Under the pieces are notes generated by a model that ran no database searches, was not told the origin of the DNA, and saw only the letters and a program-made list of their open reading frames with translations. From Aspergillus flavus (taxonomy: Eukaryota; Ascomycota; Eurotiomycetes; Eurotiales; Aspergillaceae), in contig NC_092405.1 in assembly GCF_009017415.1 (NCBI RefSeq), forward strand, positions 1,178,001-1,242,000: 64,000 nucleotides of DNA, given 5' to 3'. Shown here in pieces: positions 33,748-46,034 of the stretch. Numbering within the stretch: position 1 is the stretch's first letter; the number at the start of each line of letters is the position of its first letter. The translations under genes were made by a program, and so were the position numbers.

Positions 33748-34280
33748 GTTTTTCTCCTATCTAAGATGTGTGGTTGGGTGGAGGGCTAATATTTATAGGT
33801 GGTTTTCTCCGTGATTGCTTTTCTAGGGTATGATGTGGTTCTTGCAGTTCATTCAAGATCCAGATATACGGAGGCTACGCTTGATCACGTCGATAACATG
33901 CAACAGTTACTTCTTTGTCGGAACACAGCGAGGCATATAATGAGGATACGGATTTGCGTTTACTTTCTTCGGTTCAATCATGACCATGGTACAGATATGT
34001 ATGTACGAAACTAATGTATAATGATAATTCTCTCGGGATGAATATAGGGCTTCCGAAGAAGATAGACTATGAGGGCTCAGTGTATACAAATTTAAACAGT
34101 CTTATAATTGCAATACCGGAGTTCGGATTCCGGGATAATATTCTAGCCGAGTTAACTCGGAATTAGTCCGCTGTTCAGATCAAGTGAAACATATAAGGAT
34201 CATACTGTAAGCAACAATCTGATATCATATCCTTCCTCATCCTACAATCGCAGCCAGCAAACCAGGGGCATCACATATCT
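33748..34280. other. Intergenic, no gene seen
   Basis: 533 bp between convergent genes (F-box-like, plus strand; transcription factor, minus strand). No feature recognised. Confidence 0.45.
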
Positions 34281-36569
34281 TCAAAATATCATATACTGAT
34301 CAATCGATCCTCCAAACTCCAACATATCCAAGAATTCCAAATCATCGCTTCCGATCATACACGTCCCCGAACCTGCCAATATATCTATATCAGGCCCCGG
34401 GAGTGTTACCGCGACACGCGGTTCCAGAACCTCGTCGATGATGCTCGAGAATATCTTACTCGCGCGGTGAAACAGCTCCTGGTTCACAACCCCCGGTCGA
34501 GACATCGACTCTAAATGCGAGATAAAAACGCTCAAATGACGAATCAAGACAGATCGTGAGCCCTGGTAGGGTATTGGTTTACCGGTGCGCGCTTGTTTCT
34601 GAAGCGCTTTTATTAGAACAGCCGCACTAGGGAAGCCGTACAGGAGATTCTTTTAGTTTACTTTTGTTAGCCTTGATTACACGTTGTCTGGAAAGGAGGT
34701 ACGAACTGTCCACATGAAGTCTGGTCGAAGGTCAACCATATCCTCTCGCATGGCGCAGAAATCTAGAACGGTCGACAGGATGGTTGAGCTCACGTTGAGT
34801 AAAGCAGAGTAGGCTTCGGGGTCTTGCTGAACAAGGAGCCTTTGAATGAGGAAGTCATTGTATAGGTAAGCTAAGTATGATACAATAAGCATCATACAGA
34901 CCGTGTTTGACATGTTCTCATCCCGAGAATCTGGGCTGTAGTGCAATTGCTTCGGCATTGAATCCCATGTTTGATGACAACGCATAGAAATATCCCTGTT
35001 CACCACATAATCAAAGTCTATAAGGAACTAATAGAAGGAAATAATTCGAATATTCAGTCACTCACCTCAGCTTCTCGGCTGTCCTATGGTTTTGGGTCTC
35101 TAAAGAGACTTCTAGGATCTCCTCGCGAAAGGTAGCGACCAGGAACCGTTGCCGGGAAAAGGTGGATCGGTGAAGACTGCCTTGAGTATTCCATCCATCG
35201 CTGTCCAAGTCCTGCAATGCGAGTTCAATCTCCGACTGATCAGCCTCCAATGAGCGATCGTCGAGATCAAGAGGCAGTCGACAGTCTGAATGTCTTAATG
35301 AGATCCTCGGCGGTCTGCCCAGAAACGTCGCAATGCTCTTGTCGAGTTGATATGTCGCTGCAAAGAGTCTCCGGCGAGACTCGACTAAAAATAGTGGGAG
35401 AGAGCTTGACTGTTGGGAGTCTCTATGCAACCCCAGCTCGAATATATGGGTTGACAGGTCGCCGAGCCTGCGCCACTTTGCGGAGCCTGTTGCATGGTAA
35501 ATAACTATTCTCCAAGCCTCTAGCTACTTTCGGTGTTATGAGGTTTTCACTTACTAGCGTCGCCATGGGCCACCTTTGACAATAATAGAATTTCATACAG
35601 CATCCATATCGTTAGGTCATTGACTGGGGCGATGAGCTTGCAAATCTGGAGTACCGCATCACTAGCCGCCAGCATCTTTCGAGAAAACCGCTCACGAGCT
35701 GCCATTCCATTCTGCCTGGGGAATTTATCATGAGCCAGGCCGAAAACACTCAGTCGGCCAGCTATCGCATAGAAAAGTCCCAATATCTCCAGCCGTAAAT
35801 TAGGCCCCGTGAAAAGCTCATGGAAATGTCTTCCTGTCATAGTCGATGGTACATGGAGCACTTGTTTTGTGTTTCGAAGAACACGCGCGACCTGTTCGGG
35901 TGGACCTTTATGCAGTTGAGCTTCGTCAACCATAGCCTGTATTGAGGGTAGTGCGTTAAGGACCAGAGATGGTATGACGGCCGCCTTGCTTAGTCTATAG
36001 TATTCACAGACTAGCTGTGTGATTGTTCGGAAACCTTCCAAGGATCGTAGTATTTCTGCTGTACGCTGTACCCAATACAGTGGCAAGTCTGATGGGAACG
36101 CGGTTCCTGCGTCGTCCTGTGACTGTCGCTCGCTGGGACTAGAAACAAGCTCGTGATCCTCTTCCAATGCCGCGACGAAGCTGGTCGGACCTAAATAGCC
36201 AGTTGGCAATGAGCGAGCAGTAACCAGCAGGTTAAACCCGTCGTCTAATTGTGATCCCGGCTGTTCGGTGTTCGAAAACGTGGAAATCGGCGTGGATGCG
36301 GGTCTAGCACGCAACAGCCAAGCATCAGGGTCATCTTGCTCCGGAGTTGAAGGCGAGGAAGAATGTGTATTAACTGCCTCAGATGAGGCGGCTTTTACAG
36401 TAATGTTCTTTGATCTTTGTGTCAACGGCGCCGGATGATAGAAACAGCTGGCAGTCCGGCGTTTCTTCTGACAACGAGAACAGACGGGGAGACGATGATC
36501 ACACCGGACTTTGTCCTTGCGGCAGGGTTCGCAGGAAGCGGGTTTTCCATTGCGACGGCGTGAGTTCAT
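34281..36569 (-). CDS. Zn2Cys6 transcription factor with fungal-specific regulatory domain
   Basis: Nuclear regulator. The model is complement(join(34281-34649, 34683-34995, 35066-35486, 35555-36569)), 705 aa; phases agree, although the last intron (33 nt, GTGTAATC donor) is very short and is the least certain part. The binuclear cluster is at about residues 13-42: CEPCRKDKVRCDHRLPVCSR, then C after QKKRRTAS, the usual six cysteines. The middle homology region has GDLSTHIFELGLHRDS, FLVESRRRLFAATYQLDKSI and ATFLGRPPRISLRHSDCRLP. Its targets are unknown. It is the only DNA-binding regulator in the window, so it may control the P450 upstream or the 18-30 kb enzymes. Confidence 0.88.
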
Positions 36570-36781
36570 CTCTTATCTCCTATGTTTTTTATTTGTAGCT
36601 ACGTCAAACATAACAATTGAATGAAGAAGAAAGCAAGATTGAGGAATGAGGGGGCTGACATGGGAGATGTTTAGGGCTATTCTCGGCGTTCGGAGTTCAT
36701 CCATCGGCATTCGGAATCAAGCCTCACTCTGTTTGTAGTAGACAATATTTAACACTGTATCCTTAATATTAGTCATCCCAA

Positions 36782-36853
36782 GGGCCTCTGGCGCAACGGT
36801 AGCGCGTTCGACTCCAGATCGAAAGGTTATCCGTTCAAATCGGGTGGGGCTCA
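36782..36853 (+). tRNA. tRNA-Trp (CCA), no intron
   Basis: A cloverleaf folds by eye. The acceptor stem gggcctc pairs with ggggctc, with two G-U pairs. The D stem is gcgc/gcgc. The anticodon stem is ttcga/tcgaa with loop ctccaga, anticodon CCA at 36814-36816. The T arm is atccg-ttcaaat-cgggt. Discriminator A is at 36853. A T run (about 36862-36870) right after is a Pol III terminator. Internal A and B boxes are present (tggcgcaacggt, gttcaaat). Confidence 0.93.
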
Positions 36854-36861
36854 CACCATAT

Positions 36862-36870
36862 CTTTTTTTT
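36862..36870 (+). terminator. Pol III T-run terminator of tRNA-Trp
   Basis: A run of T residues starting about 9 bp after the tRNA end, as expected for RNA polymerase III. Confidence 0.75.
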
Positions 36871-38012
36871 TCTTGTCTCATAATCGTACATAGCTTATCT
36901 TAGAGCAACACAATTTCAAGACAAGACGGTGTCAGATATCCCTTCTATTATCATCTACCGAGCACAAACATAAACAGCGCCAGTTTGCTTTTGGATCGGG
37001 AGATGAACCATATAAAGGGACAAATAGGAAATATGAGGACGGAGATGTATGGCGAGGTTTGGGGAGTTTACTATAGTGTTTGGAGAGATATCGCACATGA
37101 ATGGAGACATCGTAGTTCTTAATTAGACAGGCTGCTAATAAGCACTAGGATTGTAGTGTTAAGATGGCATAACGAATGTGGGAAGCGTTATGATTGTGAG
37201 ACGCCTTCACTTTGATCTCCCCGATATTGGTGTTTTATAAACATAGTTGTCTACGCGTATTATGCTGCGAATATAACTTATTGCAATGCTTGGTCTTGAC
37301 AACTCTCTCTTAGATTAAGTTAGAAGTTGTTGAGGTTAATGTATCACATCCATACCAACATACAGCATCAAGTCGGTTGCTCTAATACGTTGCAAATCGA
37401 GTTCAAACTACCTCGACTAACCAGCTTTCCAGCTCTTTGTCTTACAATAAAGTCCCAAGTCATCTTAACTCATATACTATTCTACTACTAGAGCCGAATG
37501 GTAACAATATTCCCAAACCAATCGGCACAACTGAAATCCATAAGACAGACAAAGCTGTATACACAGACTAACTAGCAAAAACAGGAGATGCAAAAAGCAA
37601 ATTAATCACAAGGACACCTCGAGACCAAAGCGCTTATTGTAACAGGTGCAATATCCTCGGCTATAATACTATGTAAGCGAACCGGTACTTTTGTCAGGGA
37701 TGTGAGGTTGTTTAACCCTGTCCCATAAGAGCTCTGTTATTCTGCACAGGCCCTAATTCGGACCAGTGGCATTCGCAATTTAGTAATTCAACCCTGGCTT
37801 TTCTACATATCAGCTGCACCTAGCGCCTTAAAGGCCGTAGATATTGTTGCAGTGCAGAAGCTCAGCTGAGTGGAGATAGCGCCAGGGTGCGTTACCCCTC
37901 TTCTTGTCCTTCTTATAAGGAACTCGATTGAGGTTATACTCGCTCAAACGCTCCCATGCTTTTTCTTTGACTTTTTGCCTTTCAAAAGTTCTGTATAGAT
38001 GCTAAATAGGAC
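36871..38012. other. Intergenic 1.1 kb, P450 upstream region
   Basis: AT-rich, with no coding signal. It separates the tRNA from the P450 start; the long spacer is typical of accessory genes. Confidence 0.45.
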
Positions 38013-39937
38013 ATGTCTTACATGGTTCTTGGGCTCGCCATCGGCGTCATATTCCTATACTTTATAAGATCATTTTTAGCTAGAACCAAGTCGTTTGCAC
38101 CATTCCCTCCTGGTCCCCGGCCAAAACCGATTATTGGAAATCTCTGGGATCTTCCACCGCAAGGCACTCGGGACTGGTTACACTGGTTGAAACACAAAGA
38201 TCTCTATGGTACATACTCCCAGCATCGGCATATTGCAACTACCGATAGACTAAGAAAGAACTCTGGAAAGGCCCAGTTAGCTCCGTCACCGTGTTCGGCC
38301 AAACAATCATCATTCTAAACGAAGCGCGTCTCGCATATGAGCTCTTGGAGAAGCGTTCCGCCATACACTCATCTCGACCGTCGTGCACCTTTGCCCATAT
38401 GTAAGCATCGTCTTTTCACCACATACACGTTACGAAGCTGATAGAAAAGGGCCGGCTATGGTGATATTATGACCATCCTCGAGTACTCTGAACGGCTCCG
38501 CACCACACGCAAAGTTGCGCACCAGCAGATCGGCTCCAATAAAGCTATCAGCCGGTTCAGCCATATCCAGGATGCGGAGGTTTGTCGATATCTCTTACGG
38601 ATGCTGAGGGATCCCGGGAATTGGCTCGAACACATTAAGAAGTAGGTGTCTTTCCTTTCCAAAACATATGGATGTTAGAGTAACTTGTCGTCAGGGAGAC
38701 CGGCGCGGTTATACTGAAGATCACTTACGGATACACTGTTGAGCCGCACGGGCGCGATCCTCTGGTGGATCTTGCGGAAGACGCGGTCGGGAAGTTTTCG
38801 TTGGCAATGGTTCCTGGGGCTTGGCTTGTGGATTCTATTCCTATTTGTGAGTCTTCTTTTTATTCTGTTATGGAACACGTATGCTCAAAGGTCTTATTCT
38901 AGTGAGACACCTCCCTTCCTGGGCACCAGGTGGAGGCTGTACGCGGGCAGCAGAAGGTTTCCAAACGGCTGCCAGGAATCTAGGTAACGTTCCGTATGCG
39001 TTTACGAAGCAGCAAATGGCCCAAGGGAGCAATGTGCCTTCCATCATTTCGTACTATCTTGAATCAGAGAATATCCAGCCGGGCTCGGAAGAGGAGCATC
39101 TTGTGAAGTGGGCTACTGCTACTCTTTACGGTGGCGGTGCAGATACAGTAAGTAACGAATGGCCACCTACTATTGACTACCTTGGGACCCTAATAAGCAC
39201 TATAGACGGTATCCACGATGATGTGCTTCTTCTTGACGATGGCCTTATATCCACATGTACAACGGAAAGCACAAGAGGAGATTGACCGGGTCGTTGGAGC
39301 AACACGTCTACCCGGGTTCGAAGACCGCGAGAACCTTCCATACATCGACGCCCTCCTTAAGGAGGCCCTCCGTTGGCATCCCATTGTGCCTATGGGCGTC
39401 GCCCATATGGCTATGGAGGATGATATGCTTGAGGGATATCGTATCCCCAAGGGGGCAGCTATACTGTCGAATATATGGTGTGTTAGGCCCCGTACTCCTT
39501 CTTACTTTCTTTTACTTACCAAACTTCCCTGTAGGGCTTTCACCCACGACCCCAACGAATACCACGACCCAATGACCTTTAAACCTGAGCGTTTTCTGAG
39601 TGATAACGGCCACACGCCCGAACGTGATCCCCATCTCCTCGCTTTCGGGTTTGGACGTCGGGTATGCCCCGGGCGGAACCTAGCAGACTCGAATCTATGG
39701 CTTACCATCGCTCGCACTCTGGCTGCTTTCAACATCGCCAAGCCCATTCGCGACGGCAAGGAGGTGGATATACAGCCGGAGTTCCAGGCTGGTCTTATCA
39801 GTCATCCAGAGCCATTTGATGTTGACATTAAGCCTCGTAGTGCAGGTCATCACGAGTTAATTCTGGCTGGTGAGAAGCAGTATCCCTGGGAGGAGAGCCA
39901 TGCGGAGGAGTTGCGGAGGGCAATTGCGGTACTGTAG
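38013..39937 (+). CDS. Cytochrome P450 monooxygenase
   Basis: Microsomal haem-thiolate oxygenase. The model is join(38013-38208, 38271-38400, 38450-38641, 38695-38846, 38903-39147, 39206-39477, 39535-39937), 529 aa; all phases agree, so the gene is intact despite short open blocks. N-terminal membrane anchor MVLGLAIGVIFLYFIRSFLA, then the hinge FPPGPRPKPIIGNLWDLPP. I-helix LYGGGADTTVST lies around residue 305, ExxR is KEALR at about 357-361, the PERF motif is FKPERF, and the haem loop FGFGRRVCPGRNL has the ligand at about Cys440. It resembles the broad group that includes O-methylsterigmatocystin oxidoreductase. Substrate unknown. It is divergent from the Zn2Cys6 factor, with the tRNA between. 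Confidence 0.93.
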
Positions 39938-40765
39938 GGGTATATGTATTTGCTTTCCATGGTTAGCTGTTTTCCAGTGTATTTCTGCCGCTATATGTTT
40001 TGAGTGATTTATTGTTTGATAGATATGTTGATTCAATGACTAGACATCTATAAACGCAACCAGAAGTATTAAAGATCCATAAGAGGAAGATTCAATTGAC
40101 ACTGTCATTTTCCCCCGAGCTTTCGCTCTTCACAAGCTCCTTCAGACGTCTTAAGTGTTTATCCTGATGCAAGATATCCCCTCAACAAGCTATACCAATT
40201 TGAAGATGTACCTCCCTGTATATACTATAGTGTTCTATATGTTCACAAAGGGTCCGTTACTACTTTGTCCTAGGTACGTAATTTAGCGTGGTAGACCTAG
40301 AACTAGTGCATAATCCTGCTGTTTAATAATGCACTAATAATTATACTGTCAAACCAAATCAGTATCAGCACAGTGATGCTGACAAGCAGCCGATATACTT
40401 GTCATATTGAATGATGGATTTCACAAGTCATAAGCTTAATTGTGCATATACAACACCCAAGAACACATTTGCGGATACCACATTCACATACACACAGATT
40501 ATCTTTACTACTAACACTAACAGTTACCTCTTAATTTCAAAGGGAAGGAATAACCAATCTTTCTCGATATTCCCACCTCTCGTGTTCCTCTGGAATGGTA
40601 ATATCCCCGTGGTGCATTGCTCAATACCATGTTGCTGAATTCCGAACTCCGGGTCTATGCCGAAGCCGAGCATGTTGATAACTCCCCCCAAGTCACAGCC
40701 GCCTCTCTTGTTTTCTTCTCTTCGAATCCAGTTCAAGAACCAATTCTATCCATATCCAGCCCTCC
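39938..40765. other. Intergenic, no gene seen
   Basis: About 0.8 kb, AT-rich, between the P450 stop and the cystinosin-like start. No feature recognised. Confidence 0.45.
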
Positions 40766-41662
40766 ATGTCGAGCGACACATGGATACAAAGCATCTCCCA
40801 AATTCTGGGCTGGGCCTATTTCGTCCTATGGTCGTTGTCTTTTTACCCGCAAGTGCTGCATAATCACCGCCGTCACTCGACAGACGGTTTCTCCATCGAC
40901 TTTGCCCTGCTCAACCTACTCGGATTGACTGCATACACCATTTTCAACGCCTGTTTCCTCTTTTCACCAGTCGTGCGCACACAGTATACCCAGCGACATC
41001 CCCAGAGCCCCAAGCCAACCGTCCAATGGAACGATTTCGTCTACGCCCTCCACGGAGCCCTAATCTGTTGCTATCTCGGGAGCCACTTCCTCTGCGCGCG
41101 GTTCTGGAACTTCAAGTCCAAGCCGCAGGGGGTGAGTAATTTAACCCTTGTGGTATTTTTGGGCTGCATGGGGGTAGTTTCCCTAGCCGTTCTATGGGCT
41201 CTGGTATCGGCATCGTGGGAATGGATTGACGTGGTGAGACAGCACTTCCCCCCCACCAACCGGCTGATGGAAACCACTACATAACTGCTAACTGAGATAT
41301 TCCACATGAAGGTCTACGTAATCGGCATGATCAAGGTGTTTCTAACAGCCGTCAAGTACACACCCCAAGTAATAATGAATTATCGGCGGCAGTCGACGGC
41401 CGGGTTTTCCATTGGCGCGATCCTACTGGATCTGGCGGGCGCGGCGCTGTCACTGATGCAGCTGGTATTGGACTCTTCGTTGCAGGCGGATTGGTCGGGC
41501 ACTGTTGGTAATGTCACTAAGCTCTTGCTGGGTAACATCACCCTCCTGTTCGATCTCGTCTTTATCTTCCAGCATTTTGTGCTCTATCGGGAGCGGCGGG
41601 TGGGGAAGAAGTTAGGGTTATCGGAGTATAACCCTCTTCTAGGTAGGAGAGACGAAACATAA
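40766..41662 (+). CDS. ERS1: Cystinosin-like PQ-loop lysosomal/vacuolar cystine transporter
   Basis: Seven-helix PQ-loop protein exporting cystine with protons from the vacuole. The model is join(40766-41233, 41312-41662), 272 aa; a phase 0 intron of 78 nt. PQ loop 1: AYFVLWSLSFYPQVLHNHRR and STDGFSIDFALLNLLGL. PQ loop 2: VFLTAVKYTPQVIMNYRRQS and TAGFSIGAILLDLAGAALS, with the Asp in LLDLAG that is functionally important in the family. The C-terminal YNPLL could act as a tyrosine-type sorting signal, as in human cystinosin. No neighbour link is evident. Confidence 0.92.
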
Positions 41663-42274
41663 TTGCAATATTGATAAATGTGAATGAGTCTGAGTTCATG
41701 TCTTGAATCCATCATACCTACTATCGTATGGTATTGGACTTGTGCAATGCCTCCAAAAACTGCTACAACTACCTGTAACTCTATACTATTTCTCGAGTCC
41801 TAGTGATAAGGGCTAGGCCAATGATTAGAATAAATTGAGCATGGTTACGGGACCCGGATACTCGGCTGAGAGTCTATGCATAAAGGACAGGAGCTCTGGT
41901 GTGACCTCGAGCCTTTGAGAGCTGGTCCTACCCTGGACGTGCAGTTTGCAGCTTAAATCATTACAGCAGCAGTGGTATGTAGTACTGATTTGTTAACCCC
42001 TCGGCTTCGGCTGACAATGCGCCAAGCGGTTAGAATAATACGATTAAACAGTAGTATAATGAATTTAATTAGTTGATCTTTTAATTAATTAGAGCCTGTA
42101 ATGGACTAGCTAAAGATATGCTAGTAGAAGATCTACATATTGGGCCCCAAACCTAACCTATTATCTGTATCGTGTACAGTTCAGGGATAAACAGAACAAG
42201 TATGTACACTCTATTGGTATTCGATTCTGCAAAGTGAAGAAGGGAGAGATGCCCAGTAATCGCATCAGTTGCTA
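41663..42274. other. Intergenic, no gene seen
   Basis: About 0.6 kb, with an AT-rich core around 42040-42120. Convergent 3' flanks. Confidence 0.45.
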
Positions 42275-43058
42275 TTAAGAAGGCTCCAAGGGCGACTGTT
42301 TCGTGGCACTTCCAGGTAATTCTTGGCGGGACTGTATATCGGTCGGAAGTTCGCGCACGACAGGAGAGCCATATAATTCACTCCGTATATTGCCACTTTC
42401 TCCTAACTCGGCCGTTTCGTGCCCATATTTCGATCCTGGAGGTAAAGCAGGTTTGCCAGGATCCCTAGAGGCACTTGATAATCGACGGCGACGGAGGAGA
42501 AACCATATTATCCCTATAATGATAAGTACGCCACAAACCCCTCCGACCACGCCACCGGCAATCGCTCCTTTGTTCGTAGACGACCCGGAAGATTCTGACG
42601 AAGCTGTGGATGAGGTGGCTGACGAGGTCGGCGACGCGGTTTGTGCTTTTGAATATATGTTAGTTTACTAGCAGTATCGGGCAATAGACGAGATAAGAGA
42701 AAAAAGACATACGTCTCTGGTTTGCATTTGTCATGGTTCCATTACTATAGCCATTATAGACATCGGATTGTGTTGAACAACCAAACGAGCCAGCTTCATT
42801 GGCAAAGCCTACCAGTTGCGGCTCGCAGCAAAAGTAACTGCCCTTCCACCAAAGTATTGAGCTTGAATTGGCGCATTGTTCCGGAACCTCCCCAGTAGTA
42901 GTGCTGAGTTGACATCGTGTACTGTGATTGTAATCTTCGTATGTTGTCCCTGGTGGACAACATGTCCACCATTTGTCCCAAGTATGATGGCCACTTTCAT
43001 TGCTGAGGCAGGAGCCTGCTCTGCGATTAGGGTAACCGGCTTGAGATTTCGAAGACAT
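42275..43058 (-). CDS. Single-span membrane protein with cysteine-rich ectodomain, function unknown
   Basis: The model is complement(join(42275-42645, 42713-43058)), 238 aa, phase 1 intron. Residues about 15-105 are rich in Cys and Trp (WDKWWTCCPPGTTYEDYNHS, ILWWKGSYFCCEPQLVGF). A Ser/Thr linker follows, then one membrane helix (AIAGGVVGGVCGVLIIIGII) with RRRR on the cytosolic side and a Pro-rich tail. This layout is common among Eurotiales wall or surface proteins of unknown role. No signal peptide is present before the ectodomain (start MSSKSQAGYPNRRAG). It may use the helix as a reverse signal anchor, or a 5' exon may be missing. Confidence 0.72.
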
Positions 43059-44789
43059 TTGATCTCATCGAATCAGAGGAAAATCCGATCAAGGAGAATA
43101 GAAAGATCCAGAAATTGCAAGTAAGACCTTGAATGAGGGGGGAAAGGGCCATGAGATGTAGAAGGAAAAGGAGAGGTATGAGTCTGGAGGCACCATTGCG
43201 TATTGTGCCAGCCTCGTCTTACAATCGCAATGAGTATCCGAAGGGAAAAAACACAACAAAAACGTGTGGAGGGGAGTTTACAAGTGGCCCCCAGAACAGT
43301 GGCCCCCAGAACAGTGGTCCCCCAACAGGGCAAATGACCAATAACGTTGTAAATCTATACGAGGACGATGTCGATCATAATCTAGAACTATTGTGTAGCA
43401 AACACGCCGAATATTGCCGAGTTCCATGTTACTCCATTGTCCTGCTCTGTTTGACGCTCCTCAAATTCCACCCTATGCCAAACATACAGATAAGTAGGCA
43501 CGTAGAACCGATCACTGTTGGCTGGCCACCCACACAATGTTACCTCGGACCCTAAAGGCGATAGATAACTGTGGGTGTGGTGTGGAGTGTGGAGACCAGG
43601 ACAGGGTCCTCCATCGCAGGTTGATCTGTCCACTCTAGTGCGATTTGTGGATCGAACTACGGAACAAGGCCCATGGGACAGTATGGGGAACACTATGGAA
43701 GCACCCTGATTTAGGAATCTTGTTGATATCTTGTTCTCAGTGATCATGGAGCAATCATTGCCAGTAAAATTCTCCCTTCCTGCCCAGCTGGATCTGAAAG
43801 AGGTTAAAAGCTTACCTATCTATATGGGGGATCCAACCTCTCAACGAGTTGAATGCGACTCTGTTCACGAAAGAGAGTGATATTGAGAAGCCAGTGACCG
43901 TCGAGACACGGATAGGGATAATCATAGATTATAGATATCTAGGGATATTGTCCTCCTCTGTTGGCAGAATCATATAAGCCAAGAGCGCCGCAAAATCGAA
44001 ACGACTCCACCAGATTGAATCGTATATTTGCCAGGCATTTCTCAGGGGGGGGAAGGGGGGGGCCGAAAGACTATAGGAATATCATAAATAGTTATGACGA
44101 GAAACGAATAGTATGGGAAAGGATTTGACTTATATTGTTCAGATATATCCTCGTTGGTAAATGTGTGGGAGCGGCTGGACTTGACTGAGGCAACAAGCAG
44201 AACTCTTCGTTTAAATGGATCGACATAGTTCAAACACAATCAGGCCAAAAATAGCAACTCCCTAGTGAAAACTTCGATGATCAAGAATAAGCATCTGTTG
44301 AAGATTCGTTTTGACTATCGTCTTTCTTTGGAATATTCCGTCCAAGCCACGCTGATATAATCTCATATATCCACGTAATCTTCTCGGATGTCGTTCGCAG
44401 TAAAAGTCGCCAACGAGTAGGCATTACTCTTGAAATCGTTCCAGTGGAGATTCTCTACATTCACATAGTATGTACTGATATGTGTTTTGTACATAAGATA
44501 GGTACCAACCAGCCTAACCCTGAAACAGCCTAGTTCCTCTCCATCAGTCTAACCCAAATCCAGACTAGTTCGCCCACCCCAGGCCCAAAGACAATGACAG
44601 AATTAGTACTTAGTACCACTACTAAGGTAGGTACATACCACTCACTACTCCTCCAGGCTACTACTAATCTCCATACAATCAACCCAACCAACGACAACAA
44701 CAATCCTCAACCTCACACCAAACAAACATACCACCACGAACCCTCCCGCCAAAACTACCAGAAATAACACAATATAAGAAAAACCAGAA
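43059..44789. other. Intergenic 1.7 kb, no gene seen
   Basis: Contains a 15-bp tandem repeat (43283-43326) and two G tracts near 44045-44061. Its right end (44680-44790) becomes strongly C-rich, continuous with the IST1 5' end. Open frames are unsupported. Confidence 0.45.
43283..43326 (+). repeat. 15-bp tandem repeat, about 2.9 copies
   Basis: The unit agtggcccccagaac occurs twice exactly (43283-43297, 43298-43312), followed by a degenerate third copy, agtggtcccccaac. Confidence 0.85.
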
Positions 44790-46034
44790 ATGCCCCCCAC
44801 CCCCCAAACAGTCCGTCCCCCCTCTCCCCTCCAACCCCCCACCTCACCCCAAACCAAATCCCCCTACCAACCAAAACCAAAACTAACATAACAACAGACA
44901 AAACTAACCTCAACCCTCCACCTCCTCATCCCGCGCCTCCGTCTCCTCCAAAAGAAATCCACCGCCAGCTCCGTAGTCCAACGCCGCGAACTCTCCCACC
45001 TCCTATCCGAAAACAAAGACGCGAGCGCCCGCATCCGCGTCGAAAATGTCATCGCCACCGACATCGCCGTCGAAGTCATGGAAATGGTCGAACTATACTG
45101 CGAGCTGATCCTTGCGCGGGCGAACGTGCTAGACCAGAACGCTTTCAGCGAGAAGGGCGTGGAGGCCCGGAATCGGGCCAAGGAGGCGTGGGTGGAGATG
45201 AGGCGGAAGGAACAGGGTCTGGGTTCTAGTCCTGGGTCTGCGGCTAGTGGTGGGGATGCTGCGGGGAGTGGGAAGAGGTCGGGGTTTGGGTTCGGGGCGC
45301 TTTTTGGTGGTGGGGGGTCCAAGAGGGAGGAGACGGTGGCTATGGAGTCTACGGGGGTGCAGGGTGTGGGCGATGCGGCGTATATTGATTCGGCGTTGGA
45401 TGAGGCTGCGGCGGCGATTTTTTATGCCTATCCTCGGTTTCCGGCTGATGTGAGGGAGTTGACTATCCTGAGGGGGTTGTTGGCGGATCGCTATGGGAAG
45501 GAGTTTATGACGCTGGCGCAGGATGATCGGTTTCCCGAGGCGGATGGGTTGAAGGTCCCTGAGAGATTGGTGAAGGGGTTGAGGGTGAAGCCTCCGTCGC
45601 AGGAGTTGGTGGATAGTTATTTGAGGGAGATTGCGAGGGCGTACGGAGTTGCGTGGGGAGGGGATGCGGAGGAGCTGGGGGAGGCGCCCGCGGAGTTTGT
45701 GGATGGTGATGGTGATGATGATGCTACTGCGGGGGGTGATGTGCCGGTGACACCGCGGAAGGAGGGCCGGCCGGCTGATGTCGAACGGAGAATGTCTGAG
45801 ACGGCGGAGTTGAATCGTGCTACGCCGCCCAAGGGATTGCAGTCCGGGAAGAGTCCGGTCAGTGTTGCGCCGCCGGGACCCCGGTCTGATAATCCGAATC
45901 CGCGCGTGAAGGTTCCGGACGGGAATGGGAAGGGGGAGGCCGAGGTAGAGCCCAGGAGTCCCTCGAAGACGACTAAAGGAGGGATTCCAGAGTTGGATGA
46001 GTTGACCAGACGCTTTGCGGCACTGAAGAGGTAG
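44790..46034 (+). CDS. IST1: ESCRT-III-associated protein Ist1
   Basis: Regulator of Vps4 and ESCRT-III in multivesicular body sorting. The model is join(44790-44810, 44898-46034), 385 aa. The first exon has only 7 codons (MPPTPQT). The intron has a GTCCGT donor and a CTAACA branch site, and joins to TKLTSTLHLLIPRLRLLQKK, the conserved N-terminus. The Ist1 domain follows: ENKDASARIRVENVIATDIA, EVMEMVELYCELILARANVL, then AAAIFYAYPRFPADVREL and LADRYGKEF. After about residue 215 the chain is Gly/Ser/Pro-rich and disordered, ending ELDELTRRFAALKR, a leucine-rich MIM-like helix likely to bind Vps4 MIT. The coding strand shifts from C-rich to G-rich around 45070-45160. Confidence 0.93.

Noticed and set aside
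38013..39937. P450 as a pseudogene because its open blocks are broken
   Set aside because: Seven exons with canonical splice sites join in phase and all P450 motifs are present.
44042..44064. G-tract cluster as a G-quadruplex
   Set aside because: Only two long G runs are present; four separated runs are not evident, so not claimed.
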